Positions 25,560 through 33,890 of a DNA stretch of 64,000 bases are shown here, in pieces (position 1 is the stretch's first letter; every line of letters starts with the position of its first letter). The stretch lies in assembly GCA_036501085.1 (NCBI GenBank), contig DASYAZ010000141.1, forward strand, positions 1 to 64,000, given 5' to 3'. A program made the position numbers and the translations under genes. The stretch is from GCA-003244245 sp036501085 (lineage in GTDB: Bacteria > Actinomycetota > Actinomycetes > Mycobacteriales > Pseudonocardiaceae). Under the pieces are notes generated by a model. That model saw nothing but the letters and a program-made list of their open reading frames with translations, ran no database searches and had not been told where the DNA came from.

Positions 25560-26453
25560 CTAAAGCTGTGTCGAGGCTGCGGCGCGGATGGTAGGGAGGT
25601 GCATCGTGAGGATTTCGGCGTAGCGGGCCAAGATCTCGGTAGCTGCTTCGGTCTGTCGGAGGAGTTGGTCGGCGTTGTCTGTCCAGGGCGTGTCGGACTC
25701 GTCGATCTCGACGATCAGCAATTCCGCATCGACGATATCCGCGACCGCCTTAACGGCTCGTTGGATATCGTCGATAACCGCCTTTGGCACGGGCAAAGTG
25801 GACAGAAGGTCGGTCAGCTCTTCGGGGGAGGGTAGTGCGGGCAGGCGGTGCCGGAACCACAGGCTGCCCCACATCCGGCAGCGGCGGCCCTGAGGGAACA
25901 GGTCGTCGTCCAGGGTGGGCTCGCCGCCGGGGCCGCGGCGGATGACGAGTCCGGCCTGGCCGGCCAGGTCTCGCGCCGAGGCGGCCAAGTCGACGTCGGA
26001 CGTCTGCCCGGAGCAGGCCAGCGGGGTGGCTGCCATGCGCGCGGCGAGACCAGCGAGTTGGTACACGTCGTCCGGGGGCGGGGGCAGAAATCCGAGATCG
26101 TCGGCGTCGAGGTAAGCATCAGGGTCGGCCACGGCGAGCCGCGCTGGTAGTACCGGCTTGCCGGCCACAGCGGCCGCCGTGGCATGGGTGGCCGCGTCGG
26201 CCCACCACGACGCGAGGTCACGACTGGCATCCCGGAGTACGCGGGCGGTGGCGGCGGCGAGTTCTTCGCGCACGGATACCAGAGCCCGCCTCGGGTTCGG
26301 GACCTTTCGAGCGTCCTGGGGCGCCTCGACGAACCGGTCGGACTCCAGCGAGAGGGTGTCGAGCTCGCGTTCGGCGCGCGCGGCCTCGCCCATCAGGTCC
26401 GTTACGACCTCGGCCAGCTCCGCCAGTACGGCGTCGACCTCAGCGGGGTTCAT
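25560..26453 (-). CDS. Hypothetical helical protein at the island edge
   Basis: A 297-aa protein I cannot assign. It starts MNPAEVDAVLAELAEVVTDL and is mostly helical, with a long charged helix, an Ala-rich middle, and an acidic Pro patch (DADDLGFLPPPPDDVYQL). Three Cys are scattered, and there is no signal peptide or membrane span. The ATG at 26453 overlaps the stop of a 21-codon upstream frame. Its promoter/leader (26549-26640) is a diverged copy of the nuoL leader. Codon use looks like the rest of the chromosome. It could be an island cargo gene or a remnant of the original nuoK-nuoL junction. Confidence 0.6.
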   Translation of the reverse strand: MNPAEVDAVLAELAEVVTDLMGEAARAERELDTLSLESDRFVEAPQDARKVPNPRRALVSVREELAAATARVLRDASRDLASWWADAATHATAAAVAGKPVLPARLAVADPDAYLDADDLGFLPPPPDDVYQLAGLAARMAATPLACSGQTSDVDLAASARDLAGQAGLVIRRGPGGEPTLDDDLFPQGRRCRMWGSLWFRHRLPALPSPEELTDLLSTLPVPKAVIDDIQRAVKAVADIVDAELLIVEIDESDTPWTDNADQLLRQTEAATEILARYAEILTMHLPTIRAAASTQL

Positions 26454-26515
26454 CCCCGACCGGAGACTTCTGTGGCGGGGCCGTCGGTACCGGCTGCACC
26501 GGTGTTCTCTGTCAT
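26450..26515 (-). CDS. Possible 21-aa leader ORF
   Basis: An ATG at 26515 opens a 21-codon frame (MTENTGAAGTDGPATE and five more residues) that ends in TGA overlapping the ATG of the following gene (ATGA). The upstream signal (AGGTATAGGCC) is weak. It may be a translated coupling peptide, or chance. Confidence 0.3.
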   Translation of the reverse strand: MTENTGAAGTDGPATEVSGRG

Positions 26516-26548
26516 GGCCTATACCTGTTCTCTTGTGGCGTGAGGCGC

Positions 26549-26640
26549 GCACTCCGTTGGTCGGTATGCGAAGCCGGTTGGGACAGCACTCCAGCGGACC
26601 GACGCAGCATGACGTCGCGTGCTCACAGTTTAGGGATGGC
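26549..26640 (-). repeat. Leader repeat copy B
   Basis: Diverged copy of the nuoL leader: core 26549-26609 is 55/62 identical to 25365-25426, with the shared CAGTTTAGGG box near 26627. It stands upstream of the unassigned gene in the same orientation as copy A stands to nuoL, about 1.18 kb away. Confidence 0.75.
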
Positions 26641-26925
26641 GGGCCATGCCCCCACCCAGCATCACCCTCATCGTGGCGGGTCGTAGCCCAGGCCGGCAGG
26701 TACCTGACTTCATGTGTGCATCAGCGGCGAGTTCGGTAACGGAAAGTTCCCCGGCGGGCCGGGAAGACAAGGTGCTCACAGCAGGGTTTGATCTGACATC
26801 CGCCTTCACCATCGCGACGGTGGACGTGTCGGCCGACTGGTTTCTTATGCTCTGCGGTGTCTCAGCTCATAGTCTGAACCTTGCCGAAAGATCCGACGAC
26901 TGCAGTACCTGAAGGGCGACACCTC
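26641..26925. other. Divergent promoter region of the lanthipeptide cluster
   Basis: About 285 bp between copy B of the leader repeat and the first lanthipeptide gene. It is less GC-rich than its flanks (26770-26890). A short plus-strand frame here has no ribosome binding site. It must hold the cluster promoter; I see no clear palindromic operator. Confidence 0.4.
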
Positions 26926-28194
26926 GTGACAGAACTGATCGCGGATTCGGCCCGTGCCGCTGAGCTGCGGGGCAGGCTCGTAGACGATCTTGTGGCCGAG
27001 AGCACGATCGTGTCGAGTGAGGTCGAGGCTGCGTTGCGCGCTGTGCCCCGGCACCTGTTCGCGCCCGGGGCGACGCTGGAGCAGTCCTACGCCCAGGACA
27101 CTGTGCGGACCAAGCGAGATGAGCACGGCGTCACCATCAGCGCGATATCCGCGCCGCAGATCCAGGCCATGATGCTGGAGCAGGCAAAGCTCCGTCCATG
27201 TCTACGGACCCTGGAAATCGGGTCCGGCGGTTACAACGCCGCGTTGATGGCAGAGCTGGTCGGCGAGGACGGCGAGGTCACCACCGTCGACATCGACCCG
27301 GAGGTGAGCGACCGTGCCCACCGCTGCCTTTCAGAGGCGGGCTATTCACGAGTAAATGTTGTGCTAGCCGACGCCGAGGAGGGGGTGCCTCAGCACGCCC
27401 CGTACCACCGGATCATCGTCACGGTCGGAGCATGGGACATTCCCCCGGCCTGGACCGATCAGCTCGCCGGAGGGGGGACCCTCACCGTCCCCTTGCGGAT
27501 GCGGAGCCTGACCCGCTCGATCACCTTCCAGTGGGAGGGGGACCACCTGGTCAGCCAATCGGCGCAGGTATGCGGCTTCGTCCCCATGCAGGGCGCTGGA
27601 ACCCACACCGAGCGTCTGCTGCCGCTGCGCGGCAAGGAAATCGGCCTGCGGTTCGATGACGGGTGGCCGGCCGACCCCGACCTGCTCAGCGGCGCGCTCG
27701 ATTCAAGGCGCGTGGAAGTCTGGACGGGCGTGGTGATCGAACGCATGGTGCCATTCGACACGCTCCAACTGTGGCTGGCCACCGCGCTAGACGGATACTG
27801 CCGGATCTCGGTAGACCCTGAGCTAGACACCGGCCTGGTCGCCCCGATCACCCGCAGATCCACGGATTCCGCAGTCGACGGCGGTAGCGTCGCATACCTC
27901 GCTGCCCGCCGACTGGATCAGTCGACGGCCGAGTTCGGCGTCCACGCCTTCGGGCCGGGCGCTGCCACGCTCGCGGAGGCGATGGCCGACCAGGTGCGCA
28001 TCTGGGACCGCCACCATCGCCAGGGACCTGGTCCGCGTATCGCGATCTACCCAGCACACATCCCCGATGATCAGTTACCTGACGGTCGGGTTATCGACAA
28101 GCGGCATGTCCGCATCACGATCTCCTGGCCATCGGTGGGCGATCCTGCCAAAGGGCGTGCTGCACACCACCGAATAAGGAGAGTGACGGAATGA
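26926..28194 (+). CDS. FxLD-system methyltransferase (protein-isoaspartate type)
   Basis: A 422-aa protein. The first half is a protein-L-isoaspartate O-methyltransferase (PCMT) fold: AALRAVPRHLFAPG, ISAPQIQAMML, the SAM motif RTLEIGSGGYNAALMAEL, then VTTVDIDPEVS. About 200 further residues form a second domain typical of methyltransferases attached to FxLD lanthipeptides. It is predicted to methylate an Asp in the modified precursor, leading through a succinimide to isoaspartate. GTG 26926 has GAAGGG nine bases upstream; a TTG 45 bases earlier is an alternative. Its TGA overlaps the precursor ATG (ATGA). Confidence 0.85.
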   Translation: MTELIADSARAAELRGRLVDDLVAESTIVSSEVEAALRAVPRHLFAPGATLEQSYAQDTVRTKRDEHGVTISAISAPQIQAMMLEQAKLRPCLRTLEIGSGGYNAALMAELVGEDGEVTTVDIDPEVSDRAHRCLSEAGYSRVNVVLADAEEGVPQHAPYHRIIVTVGAWDIPPAWTDQLAGGGTLTVPLRMRSLTRSITFQWEGDHLVSQSAQVCGFVPMQGAGTHTERLLPLRGKEIGLRFDDGWPADPDLLSGALDSRRVEVWTGVVIERMVPFDTLQLWLATALDGYCRISVDPELDTGLVAPITRRSTDSAVDGGSVAYLAARRLDQSTAEFGVHAFGPGAATLAEAMADQVRIWDRHHRQGPGPRIAIYPAHIPDDQLPDGRVIDKRHVRITISWPSVGDPAKGRAAHHRIRRVTE

Positions 28195-28382
28195 CAGACA
28201 GCTTCCCGGGCCCCACCACTCTTACCGAGGATGGCACCGCGCTCGACGGCGAGTTTGCGCTCGACGTGCGCGTGGTCGAGGCCGCACAACCGGACGGCAA
28301 CCTGCTGCTCAGCACGAGCGACAACTGTGGATCCACGTGCGAGAAAGACGCCTGCATCACGTTCACCGGCGATCCGTCGTGA
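28191..28382 (+). CDS. FxLD-family lanthipeptide precursor
   Basis: A 63-aa precursor. The leader contains GEFALDVRVVEAAQPDGN, the FxLD motif that recruits the LanB dehydratase. The core is roughly the last 23-24 residues (STSDNCGSTCEKDAC then ITFTGDPS), with three Cys and several Ser/Thr upstream of them, allowing up to three (methyl)lanthionine rings. The DN pair in TSDNC is a plausible isoaspartate site for the adjacent methyltransferase. The ATG overlaps the methyltransferase stop. The cleavage point and ring pattern are not determined; no leader peptidase or exporter is visible in the cluster. Confidence 0.88.
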   Translation: MTDSFPGPTTLTEDGTALDGEFALDVRVVEAAQPDGNLLLSTSDNCGSTCEKDACITFTGDPS

Positions 28383-28451
28383 TGCAGGTGCCAAAGCCGC
28401 GGGTGTGCTGAGCGTCCCGTCCAGCATACCGATGGCGCCCGGTTTCACGGC

Positions 28452-29717
28452 ATGGAACCGAAGGGGATGTGCGAGTTGGTCGCAGCAGACGCCGGACTGC
28501 TCTACCGGCACGCGGGCCCGGTCCTGATTCGCGCCACAACCGACCCCGGCGGGCTGGAGCTGCCTGACGATCTAGACCTGGTCGGTGACGGCGACACTGA
28601 AGCGGAGCCCGCGCGCGACTGGTTGGCGCAGGTATGGCGACGGGACGACGTCCGCGAGGCTATTCACATCGCCAGCCCAGTCTTGTCTCGCCAAGTCCAT
28701 GAGGTGTTCGCCCGGCGACTGACGGATACTCGCCGGGTTCGCCGCGTCCTGGTGTCGCTTGCGTCTTATCTGCTGCGCTGGAAGGGGCGGCCCACCCCAT
28801 TCGGTCTGTTCGCCGGGATCGCCGTCGTCACGGTGGGCGGCCAGCCGATGGTTCGCTGGAGAACTGGCCATCGAGTAGTGGCCCGAGCGGAGGCGCAATG
28901 GTTGGGTGCACTCGCCGACCGCTTAGAGCGGTGCCCGGACCTGTTGGAGCGGCTGCCAGTGGTGGCTAACGGTTCCGCGTTCGTGCGTGGCGATCGGCTC
29001 GTAGTGCCCGGCCAGCCGGGCGACGCCCGACCGGGACAGTTCGCACCGCTGGAAGTCTCCATCCGCCGTACCCGGCCAGTGCAGGCCGCGCTGGAGGTCG
29101 CCCGAGGGGCTGTTCTGTTCGGTGAGCTGGTCAAGGCGTTGTCCGTTGACTTCCCGGCCGCATCGCCGCAACAGATGAGGGCGATGCTGGCCGAGCTCAT
29201 CGCCCAGGGTGTCCTGTTAACCGGGCTTCGCGCCCCGATGACCGTTCCGGATGCCTTAGGCCACCTCTGTGCACAACTTGAAGTGGCCGACGCCGAGGAG
29301 CTGCCCGAGATCGCGGGCCTGGTCACGGAACTGCGGACAATCAACGATGATCTCTTGCGCCTGGACGGCGTCACACACCCTACCCAGGCCAGAACGAGCC
29401 GTGCTCAGGTGGCCGAGCGCATGAGGGCCGTGTGCGACACTGCTGTGCAGCCGCTAGTCCTCGATGTGGGCCTGGATTGCGAGATCACGCTTCCCGAATC
29501 GGTGATCCGCGAGGCTGAGGCCGCCGCGAGCACGCTACTGCGCCTGACGCCGTACCCGTTCGGCTACCGGCGATGGACGGAGTACCACGTCCGCTTCCGC
29601 ACGAGGTATGGCCCGGGAGCCGTCGTTCCCGTGAGTGAACTGGTGCAAGTCGACACCGGGCTGGGGCTGCCCGCCGGCTATCTCGGCGCGCTGCCGGGGC
29701 GCACCGGCGAATACTGA
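28452..29717 (+). CDS. Lantibiotic dehydratase (LanB), N-terminal part, frame broken
   Basis: A 421-aa frame with the start of a class I LanB glutamylation domain: YRHAGPVLIRATT, then SLASYLLRWKGRPTPFGLFAGIAVV, the classic TPFGxFAG segment. LanB uses Glu-tRNA to dehydrate Ser/Thr of the precursor. The frame ends at TGA 29715-29717 just after AGYLGALPGRTGEY, whereas the -1 frame continues with AHRRILTERDETLLALVQR, which belongs to the same protein. One base is missing near the GGGG at 29696-29699, or translation shifts there. Start is uncertain: ATG 28452 or ATG 28467. Confidence 0.85.
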   Translation: MEPKGMCELVAADAGLLYRHAGPVLIRATTDPGGLELPDDLDLVGDGDTEAEPARDWLAQVWRRDDVREAIHIASPVLSRQVHEVFARRLTDTRRVRRVLVSLASYLLRWKGRPTPFGLFAGIAVVTVGGQPMVRWRTGHRVVARAEAQWLGALADRLERCPDLLERLPVVANGSAFVRGDRLVVPGQPGDARPGQFAPLEVSIRRTRPVQAALEVARGAVLFGELVKALSVDFPAASPQQMRAMLAELIAQGVLLTGLRAPMTVPDALGHLCAQLEVADAEELPEIAGLVTELRTINDDLLRLDGVTHPTQARTSRAQVAERMRAVCDTAVQPLVLDVGLDCEITLPESVIREAEAAASTLLRLTPYPFGYRRWTEYHVRFRTRYGPGAVVPVSELVQVDTGLGLPAGYLGALPGRTGEY

Positions 29718-29746
29718 CCGAACGCGACGAGACGCTGCTTGCCCTT

Positions 29747-31600
29747 GTGCAGCGGACCGTGATGGACGGGTACGAGGAGATCGTGCTGACCGAGCCCATC
29801 ATCCGTGCGCTGATGGTCGGTGATCCGGCTGAGATGCTGCCTCCTCCCCAGACCGAGCTGGCCTTCCAGCTCCACGCCCCTACAACTGAGGCCGTGGCAA
29901 ATGGAGCGTTCCGCCTCGTCGTAACAGCAGCCCCCCGGCCAAGCAGCAGCATGGCCGGGCGGTTCGCGGACCTGCTTCCCAACGCCGAGCGCGAGAAGTT
30001 AGCCGAGTCCTGCGCCGCACTGGGCACCGACGACCCCGACATTATCCCAGCGCAGCTGTCGTTCACGCCGCGTCGGCGGCACAGCGAAAACGTGGTGCGC
30101 ACTCCGCAGCTGCTGCCCCAGGTGATCTCCCTTTCCGAGCATCACAATTCCGACAATGGCTTGATACCGCTGGACGACCTCGCAGTCAGCGCCGATTCCC
30201 GCTGGCTATACCTGGTGCAGCTATCGACCGGCCGACGTATCGAGCCGCGGGTCCTGCACGCGCTGGAGGCTGGGCTTCAGACTCCGCCGCTCGCGCGATT
30301 CATCGCCGAGGTGACCATCGGGCGCTGTGCCGTCTACGGCGCCTTCGACTGGGGAGCCGCAACGCGCCTGCCCTACCTGCCGCGGGTTTGTTACGGCCGC
30401 AGCGTGCTATCCCCTGCCCGCTGGCTGCTGGCTGACGGAGACCTATCCGCGCGCACCACCACCATGCCTGAGTGGGAAACCGCACTAGATGCCTGGCGGC
30501 AGCGGCTGCGCGCCCCGGCGGCCGTCGTGCTATGCCACAGCGATCTGCGACTCCCGCTTGATCTGGACCATCCCGCGCACCGGGCACTGCTGCGCGCACG
30601 CCTTAATCGCGACGGCCAGGTCGAGCTGCGTGAAGCTCCCGCCCGCGCCGATCTGGCCTGGCTCGGACGCGCCCACGAACTGCTCCTACTCTTGCGTCTC
30701 GCCCATCCCCGTCCCGCCGAACAGCCGAGAGTGGTGCCGCGTCCGCGCCCTGTCCCGCGCACGGTGGGGCACCTGCCGGGCCGCTCCCCGTGGTTGTATG
30801 CGCAGTTTCACGGTCACCCGGACCGCCAGAACGAGATCCTGCTCGATCACCTGCCCAGGCTGTTCGACCGCTGGGACGATCCGCCGCTGTGGTGGTTCCG
30901 GCGCTACCGCGAGGTGACCCGCCCCGACCTTGAACAGCACCTCGGCCTGTACTTGCGCCTGCCCACCCCCGAGCTTTACGGAGTCGTCGCTGCAAAGGTC
31001 GGAGATTGGGCCGCTGAGCTGCGGGACTGCGGCCTGGTGCCGTATGTGCAGCTCGCGACATATCATCCCGAGACTGGACGCTACGGCCACGATGAGGCGA
31101 TGGCCGCTGCGGAGGATGTCTTCGCCGCTGACTCGGCTGCGGCGCTCGCCCAGATCGAGTTGTCGGCCCGCACCGGCATGGTCCCCGAGGTCGTGACCGC
31201 AGCCAGCTTGGTCGACCTCGCGGCCTCCTACGCCGAAACACCTGCAGAGGGCATGCATTGGCTGATCGATCATCTGCCCCAGGATCGGGGCAGGGTGGAC
31301 CGGTCGCTGTGGGACGAGACGCTGCGGCTGGCCGACCCCGGCCATGATTGGGCGGCGTTGCGGGCCCAGCGTGGTGGCACGAGCGTGGTACTAGCTTGGC
31401 ACCGGCGGCGGGAAGTGCTTGGTGTCTACTGTGATCAGCTCGGTCAGCAGCGAGATCCGCTCCCCGTACTGCGGTCTCTGCTCCACCTGCACCACGTTCG
31501 CACCATCGGTGTCGCCCCAAAGCGCGAGGGTGTTACCCACCACCTAGCCCGCGCTGCCGCCCTGCGCTGGACTGCCCAGCATCGCAAGGACAGACCGTGA
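29747..31600 (+). CDS. Lantibiotic dehydratase (LanB), C-terminal part including SpaB_C domain
   Basis: A 617-aa continuation of LanB in the -1 frame. The first half finishes the glutamylation domain (PAQLSFTPRRRHSENVVRTP). The second half, from SPWLYAQFHGHPDRQNEILL through WWFRRYREVTRPDLEQHLGLYL, is the SpaB_C elimination domain that removes glutamate to give dehydroamino acids. In-frame coding begins before the GTG at 29747, already at about 29700, where no start codon or ribosome binding site exists. So this is the distal part of one roughly 1,030-aa protein rather than a separate gene. Its TGA overlaps the GTG of lanC. Confidence 0.85.
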   Translation: MQRTVMDGYEEIVLTEPIIRALMVGDPAEMLPPPQTELAFQLHAPTTEAVANGAFRLVVTAAPRPSSSMAGRFADLLPNAEREKLAESCAALGTDDPDIIPAQLSFTPRRRHSENVVRTPQLLPQVISLSEHHNSDNGLIPLDDLAVSADSRWLYLVQLSTGRRIEPRVLHALEAGLQTPPLARFIAEVTIGRCAVYGAFDWGAATRLPYLPRVCYGRSVLSPARWLLADGDLSARTTTMPEWETALDAWRQRLRAPAAVVLCHSDLRLPLDLDHPAHRALLRARLNRDGQVELREAPARADLAWLGRAHELLLLLRLAHPRPAEQPRVVPRPRPVPRTVGHLPGRSPWLYAQFHGHPDRQNEILLDHLPRLFDRWDDPPLWWFRRYREVTRPDLEQHLGLYLRLPTPELYGVVAAKVGDWAAELRDCGLVPYVQLATYHPETGRYGHDEAMAAAEDVFAADSAAALAQIELSARTGMVPEVVTAASLVDLAASYAETPAEGMHWLIDHLPQDRGRVDRSLWDETLRLADPGHDWAALRAQRGGTSVVLAWHRRREVLGVYCDQLGQQRDPLPVLRSLLHLHHVRTIGVAPKREGVTHHLARAAALRWTAQHRKDRP

Positions 31601-32838
31601 GCGCATTAACCCGCGCCGCGCGTACCGCAGCCGCCCTCGAGGACGCACTCGCCCAGCCCGTGGCCGTGCCGCAACCGCTGCATGCCGAACTGCCCTCGCG
31701 GAACCAGTCGCTGGCCAAGGGTGCCGCAGGAATCGCGCTACTGCATATCGAACGCGCCCACACCGGCACGGGAAGCTGGAAAACCGCGCACAGCTGGGTG
31801 AAGGCGGCCACTCACGACGAGATCATCGCCGCCGACACTGCCGGGCTGTATTTCGGTGTGCCCGCGATCTCCTTCATGCTGCATGCGGCCGGCGCCGACG
31901 GAATGGCACGCTACGGCGCCGTTCTGGCCGGGATCGACGCTCACGTGAGCGCGCTGGCACACCGAAGGATCGACCTCGCGCTGCAGCGCGTCGACTGCGG
32001 CCAGGGCCCAGCCTTTATCGAATACGACCTGTTCCACGGCCTGACCGGCATTGGTGCACACCTGCTTGCCCACGACCCCGGCAATGACGTCCTCGGCCGG
32101 ATCCTGGCGTACTTGGTGCGCCTGACCGAACCGCTGCGCGTCGACGGTCAGACCCTGCCGGGCTGGTGGAGCGCCCACGACCCCCATGTCACCACCTCAG
32201 TTGGCTTCCCCGGCGGGCACCTGAACCTCGGCATAGCGCACGGCATCGGCGGGCCGCTCGCTTTGCTCGCTCAAGCCCTGCGAGCAGGGATTACCGTCGA
32301 CGGGCAGCTCGGCGCCATCAGCAGTATCTGCGCCTTTCTGGATACCTGGCGGCAAGAAGGCGACACGGGACCGTGGTGGCCGCAATGGCTCACACTCGAC
32401 GAACTGCGCACGGGCCGAACCACCCAGCCGGGCCCATTCCGACCCTCGTGGTGCTACGGGACGCCGGGAATCGGCCGCGCCCAGCAACTGGCTGCCATCG
32501 CCTCTGACGACACTGCCCGCCAGCAGCGAGCCGAACACGCACTCGCTGCCTGCCTGTCCGACCCCGCCCAGCTCGACCAGGTCACCGACACCAGCCTGTG
32601 TCACGGCTGGGCCGGGCTGTACCAGACCGCCGTCCACGCCGCCGCCGACGCGCTCACCCCCCACCTGACCGCAATCCTGCCGCACCTGATCGAACTGTTC
32701 ATCCAGCACACCAACACCGCACCGAGCCACAACACCGGGCTCCTCGAAGGGAATGCCGGCCTCGCGCTCGCACTACACACCGCTGCCCGCACCGAGCTGC
32801 CGATCTCCGGATGGGACACATGCCTGATGATCAACTAA
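31597..32838 (+). CDS. Lanthionine synthetase C-like cyclase (LanC)
   Basis: A 413-aa zinc-dependent cyclase that adds Cys thiols to dehydrated Ser/Thr, forming the lanthionine rings. The helical toroid signatures are present: LYFGVPAISFML, LFHGLTGIGAHLL, GGHLNLGIAHGIGGPLALLA, then the zinc ligands in SWCYGTPGIGRAQQL (Cys) and SLCHGWAGLYQT (Cys-His). GLLEGNAGLALAL closes the fold. GTG 31597 overlaps the LanB stop (GTGA). All key residues are intact, in contrast to the broken LanB upstream. Confidence 0.92.
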   Translation: MSALTRAARTAAALEDALAQPVAVPQPLHAELPSRNQSLAKGAAGIALLHIERAHTGTGSWKTAHSWVKAATHDEIIAADTAGLYFGVPAISFMLHAAGADGMARYGAVLAGIDAHVSALAHRRIDLALQRVDCGQGPAFIEYDLFHGLTGIGAHLLAHDPGNDVLGRILAYLVRLTEPLRVDGQTLPGWWSAHDPHVTTSVGFPGGHLNLGIAHGIGGPLALLAQALRAGITVDGQLGAISSICAFLDTWRQEGDTGPWWPQWLTLDELRTGRTTQPGPFRPSWCYGTPGIGRAQQLAAIASDDTARQQRAEHALAACLSDPAQLDQVTDTSLCHGWAGLYQTAVHAAADALTPHLTAILPHLIELFIQHTNTAPSHNTGLLEGNAGLALALHTAARTELPISGWDTCLMIN

Positions 32839-33890
32839 CCAATGTGTCCACCAAACGCATTGCAGGCCCGATATCCACGAGCATCGCGCCGCAGGAATTA
32901 GCCGACAACGTCGTGACCGTCCTCGCCGGAGCACCTCTGGATCAGGCTGCGGCCCACCTCGGCATGCAGCCCGAGGATCTCGCCGACGCCGTGGCGGCGT
33001 ACCGCGCAGCCGGTTACGCAGCGCTCCAGGCACAGGCCGATCGCTCCTGGTACCAGGTCCGCATCCAGTTCACCCACCAAGACACCGCCGAGCACATTGC
33101 CGCCACCGAGCTTTCCCCGCACTTGCAGCGCCTGGAGGACGCGGAGGTAATCGCGGCGTGGTGGTTCATCCGCAAGGCTCCCTGCTGGAGGCTGCGATTG
33201 CTGCCGGCTGCGGCCGAGTCCTCTACCGACATGGAGGCATCCGTCAACGCCATCTTGGATGGCCTCGTCGAAGCGAGCCTGATCGAGCAGTGGTGGCAGA
33301 CCATCTACGAACCGGAATCGGCCGTGTTCGGCGGACCCGCAGCGATGGATATCGCCCACGCGCTCTTTCACGCGGACAGCCGCTACATCCTCGACCATGC
33401 CCTGCGCCCTACCACGGTCAACGAGGCGAACCTTGGGCGGCGGGAACTGTCGGTCCTGTTGTGCAGTGCCCTACTACGCGGCGCGGGGCAGGATCTCTAC
33501 GAGCAAGGCGACGTCTGGCATCGCGTCGCGCAGCTGCGACCTCTGCCCCCCGAAGTGCCTGCCGAACGGCTGCAGGGGATGACCCACGACCTTCGGCTGC
33601 TGATGACCGCTGACTTCCACCCCACCGGCCCACTCTTCGGCCCAAACGGGCCGCTGGCGTACGCCACCGGCTGGATAACAGCATTCAACGTGGCCGGACA
33701 CGCTCTGGGAACAGCGGCCGCCAACGGAACGCTGGAACGAGGCCTCCGCGACACCCTCGCGCACCACGTGATCTTCCACTGGAACCGTCTCGGCCTACCC
33801 GCTCGAACCCAGAGCATCCTCGCGAGCGCGGCGCGCCAGGATGTTCTTGGCCAACCGCCACCCAGCGACCACGCCGCTGGTGGTGGGTGA
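32820..33890 (+). CDS. Thiopeptide-type bacteriocin biosynthesis protein (SpaB_C-like)
   Basis: A 356-aa protein with a free-standing SpaB C-terminal-like domain: SWYQVRIQFTHQDTAEHIAA, then WWFIRKAPCWRLRLLP and TIYEPESAVFGGPAAMDIAHALF, then LFHADSRYIL. Such proteins occur beside LanB in FxLD and thiopeptide clusters and are thought to assist glutamate elimination or other late steps. The N-terminal 70 residues (APLDQAAAHLGMQPEDLADAV) may form a small recognition module. The start overlaps lanC by 19 bases; another in-frame ATG lies at 32811. It may partly back up the SpaB_C half of the broken LanB, but that is a guess. Confidence 0.85.
   Translation: MPDDQLTNVSTKRIAGPISTSIAPQELADNVVTVLAGAPLDQAAAHLGMQPEDLADAVAAYRAAGYAALQAQADRSWYQVRIQFTHQDTAEHIAATELSPHLQRLEDAEVIAAWWFIRKAPCWRLRLLPAAAESSTDMEASVNAILDGLVEASLIEQWWQTIYEPESAVFGGPAAMDIAHALFHADSRYILDHALRPTTVNEANLGRRELSVLLCSALLRGAGQDLYEQGDVWHRVAQLRPLPPEVPAERLQGMTHDLRLLMTADFHPTGPLFGPNGPLAYATGWITAFNVAGHALGTAAANGTLERGLRDTLAHHVIFHWNRLGLPARTQSILASAARQDVLGQPPPSDHAAGGG

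Noticed and set aside
26646..26912. 88-codon plus-strand frame before the lanthipeptide methyltransferase
   Set aside because: No ribosome binding site and mixed codon use; it occupies the divergent promoter region.
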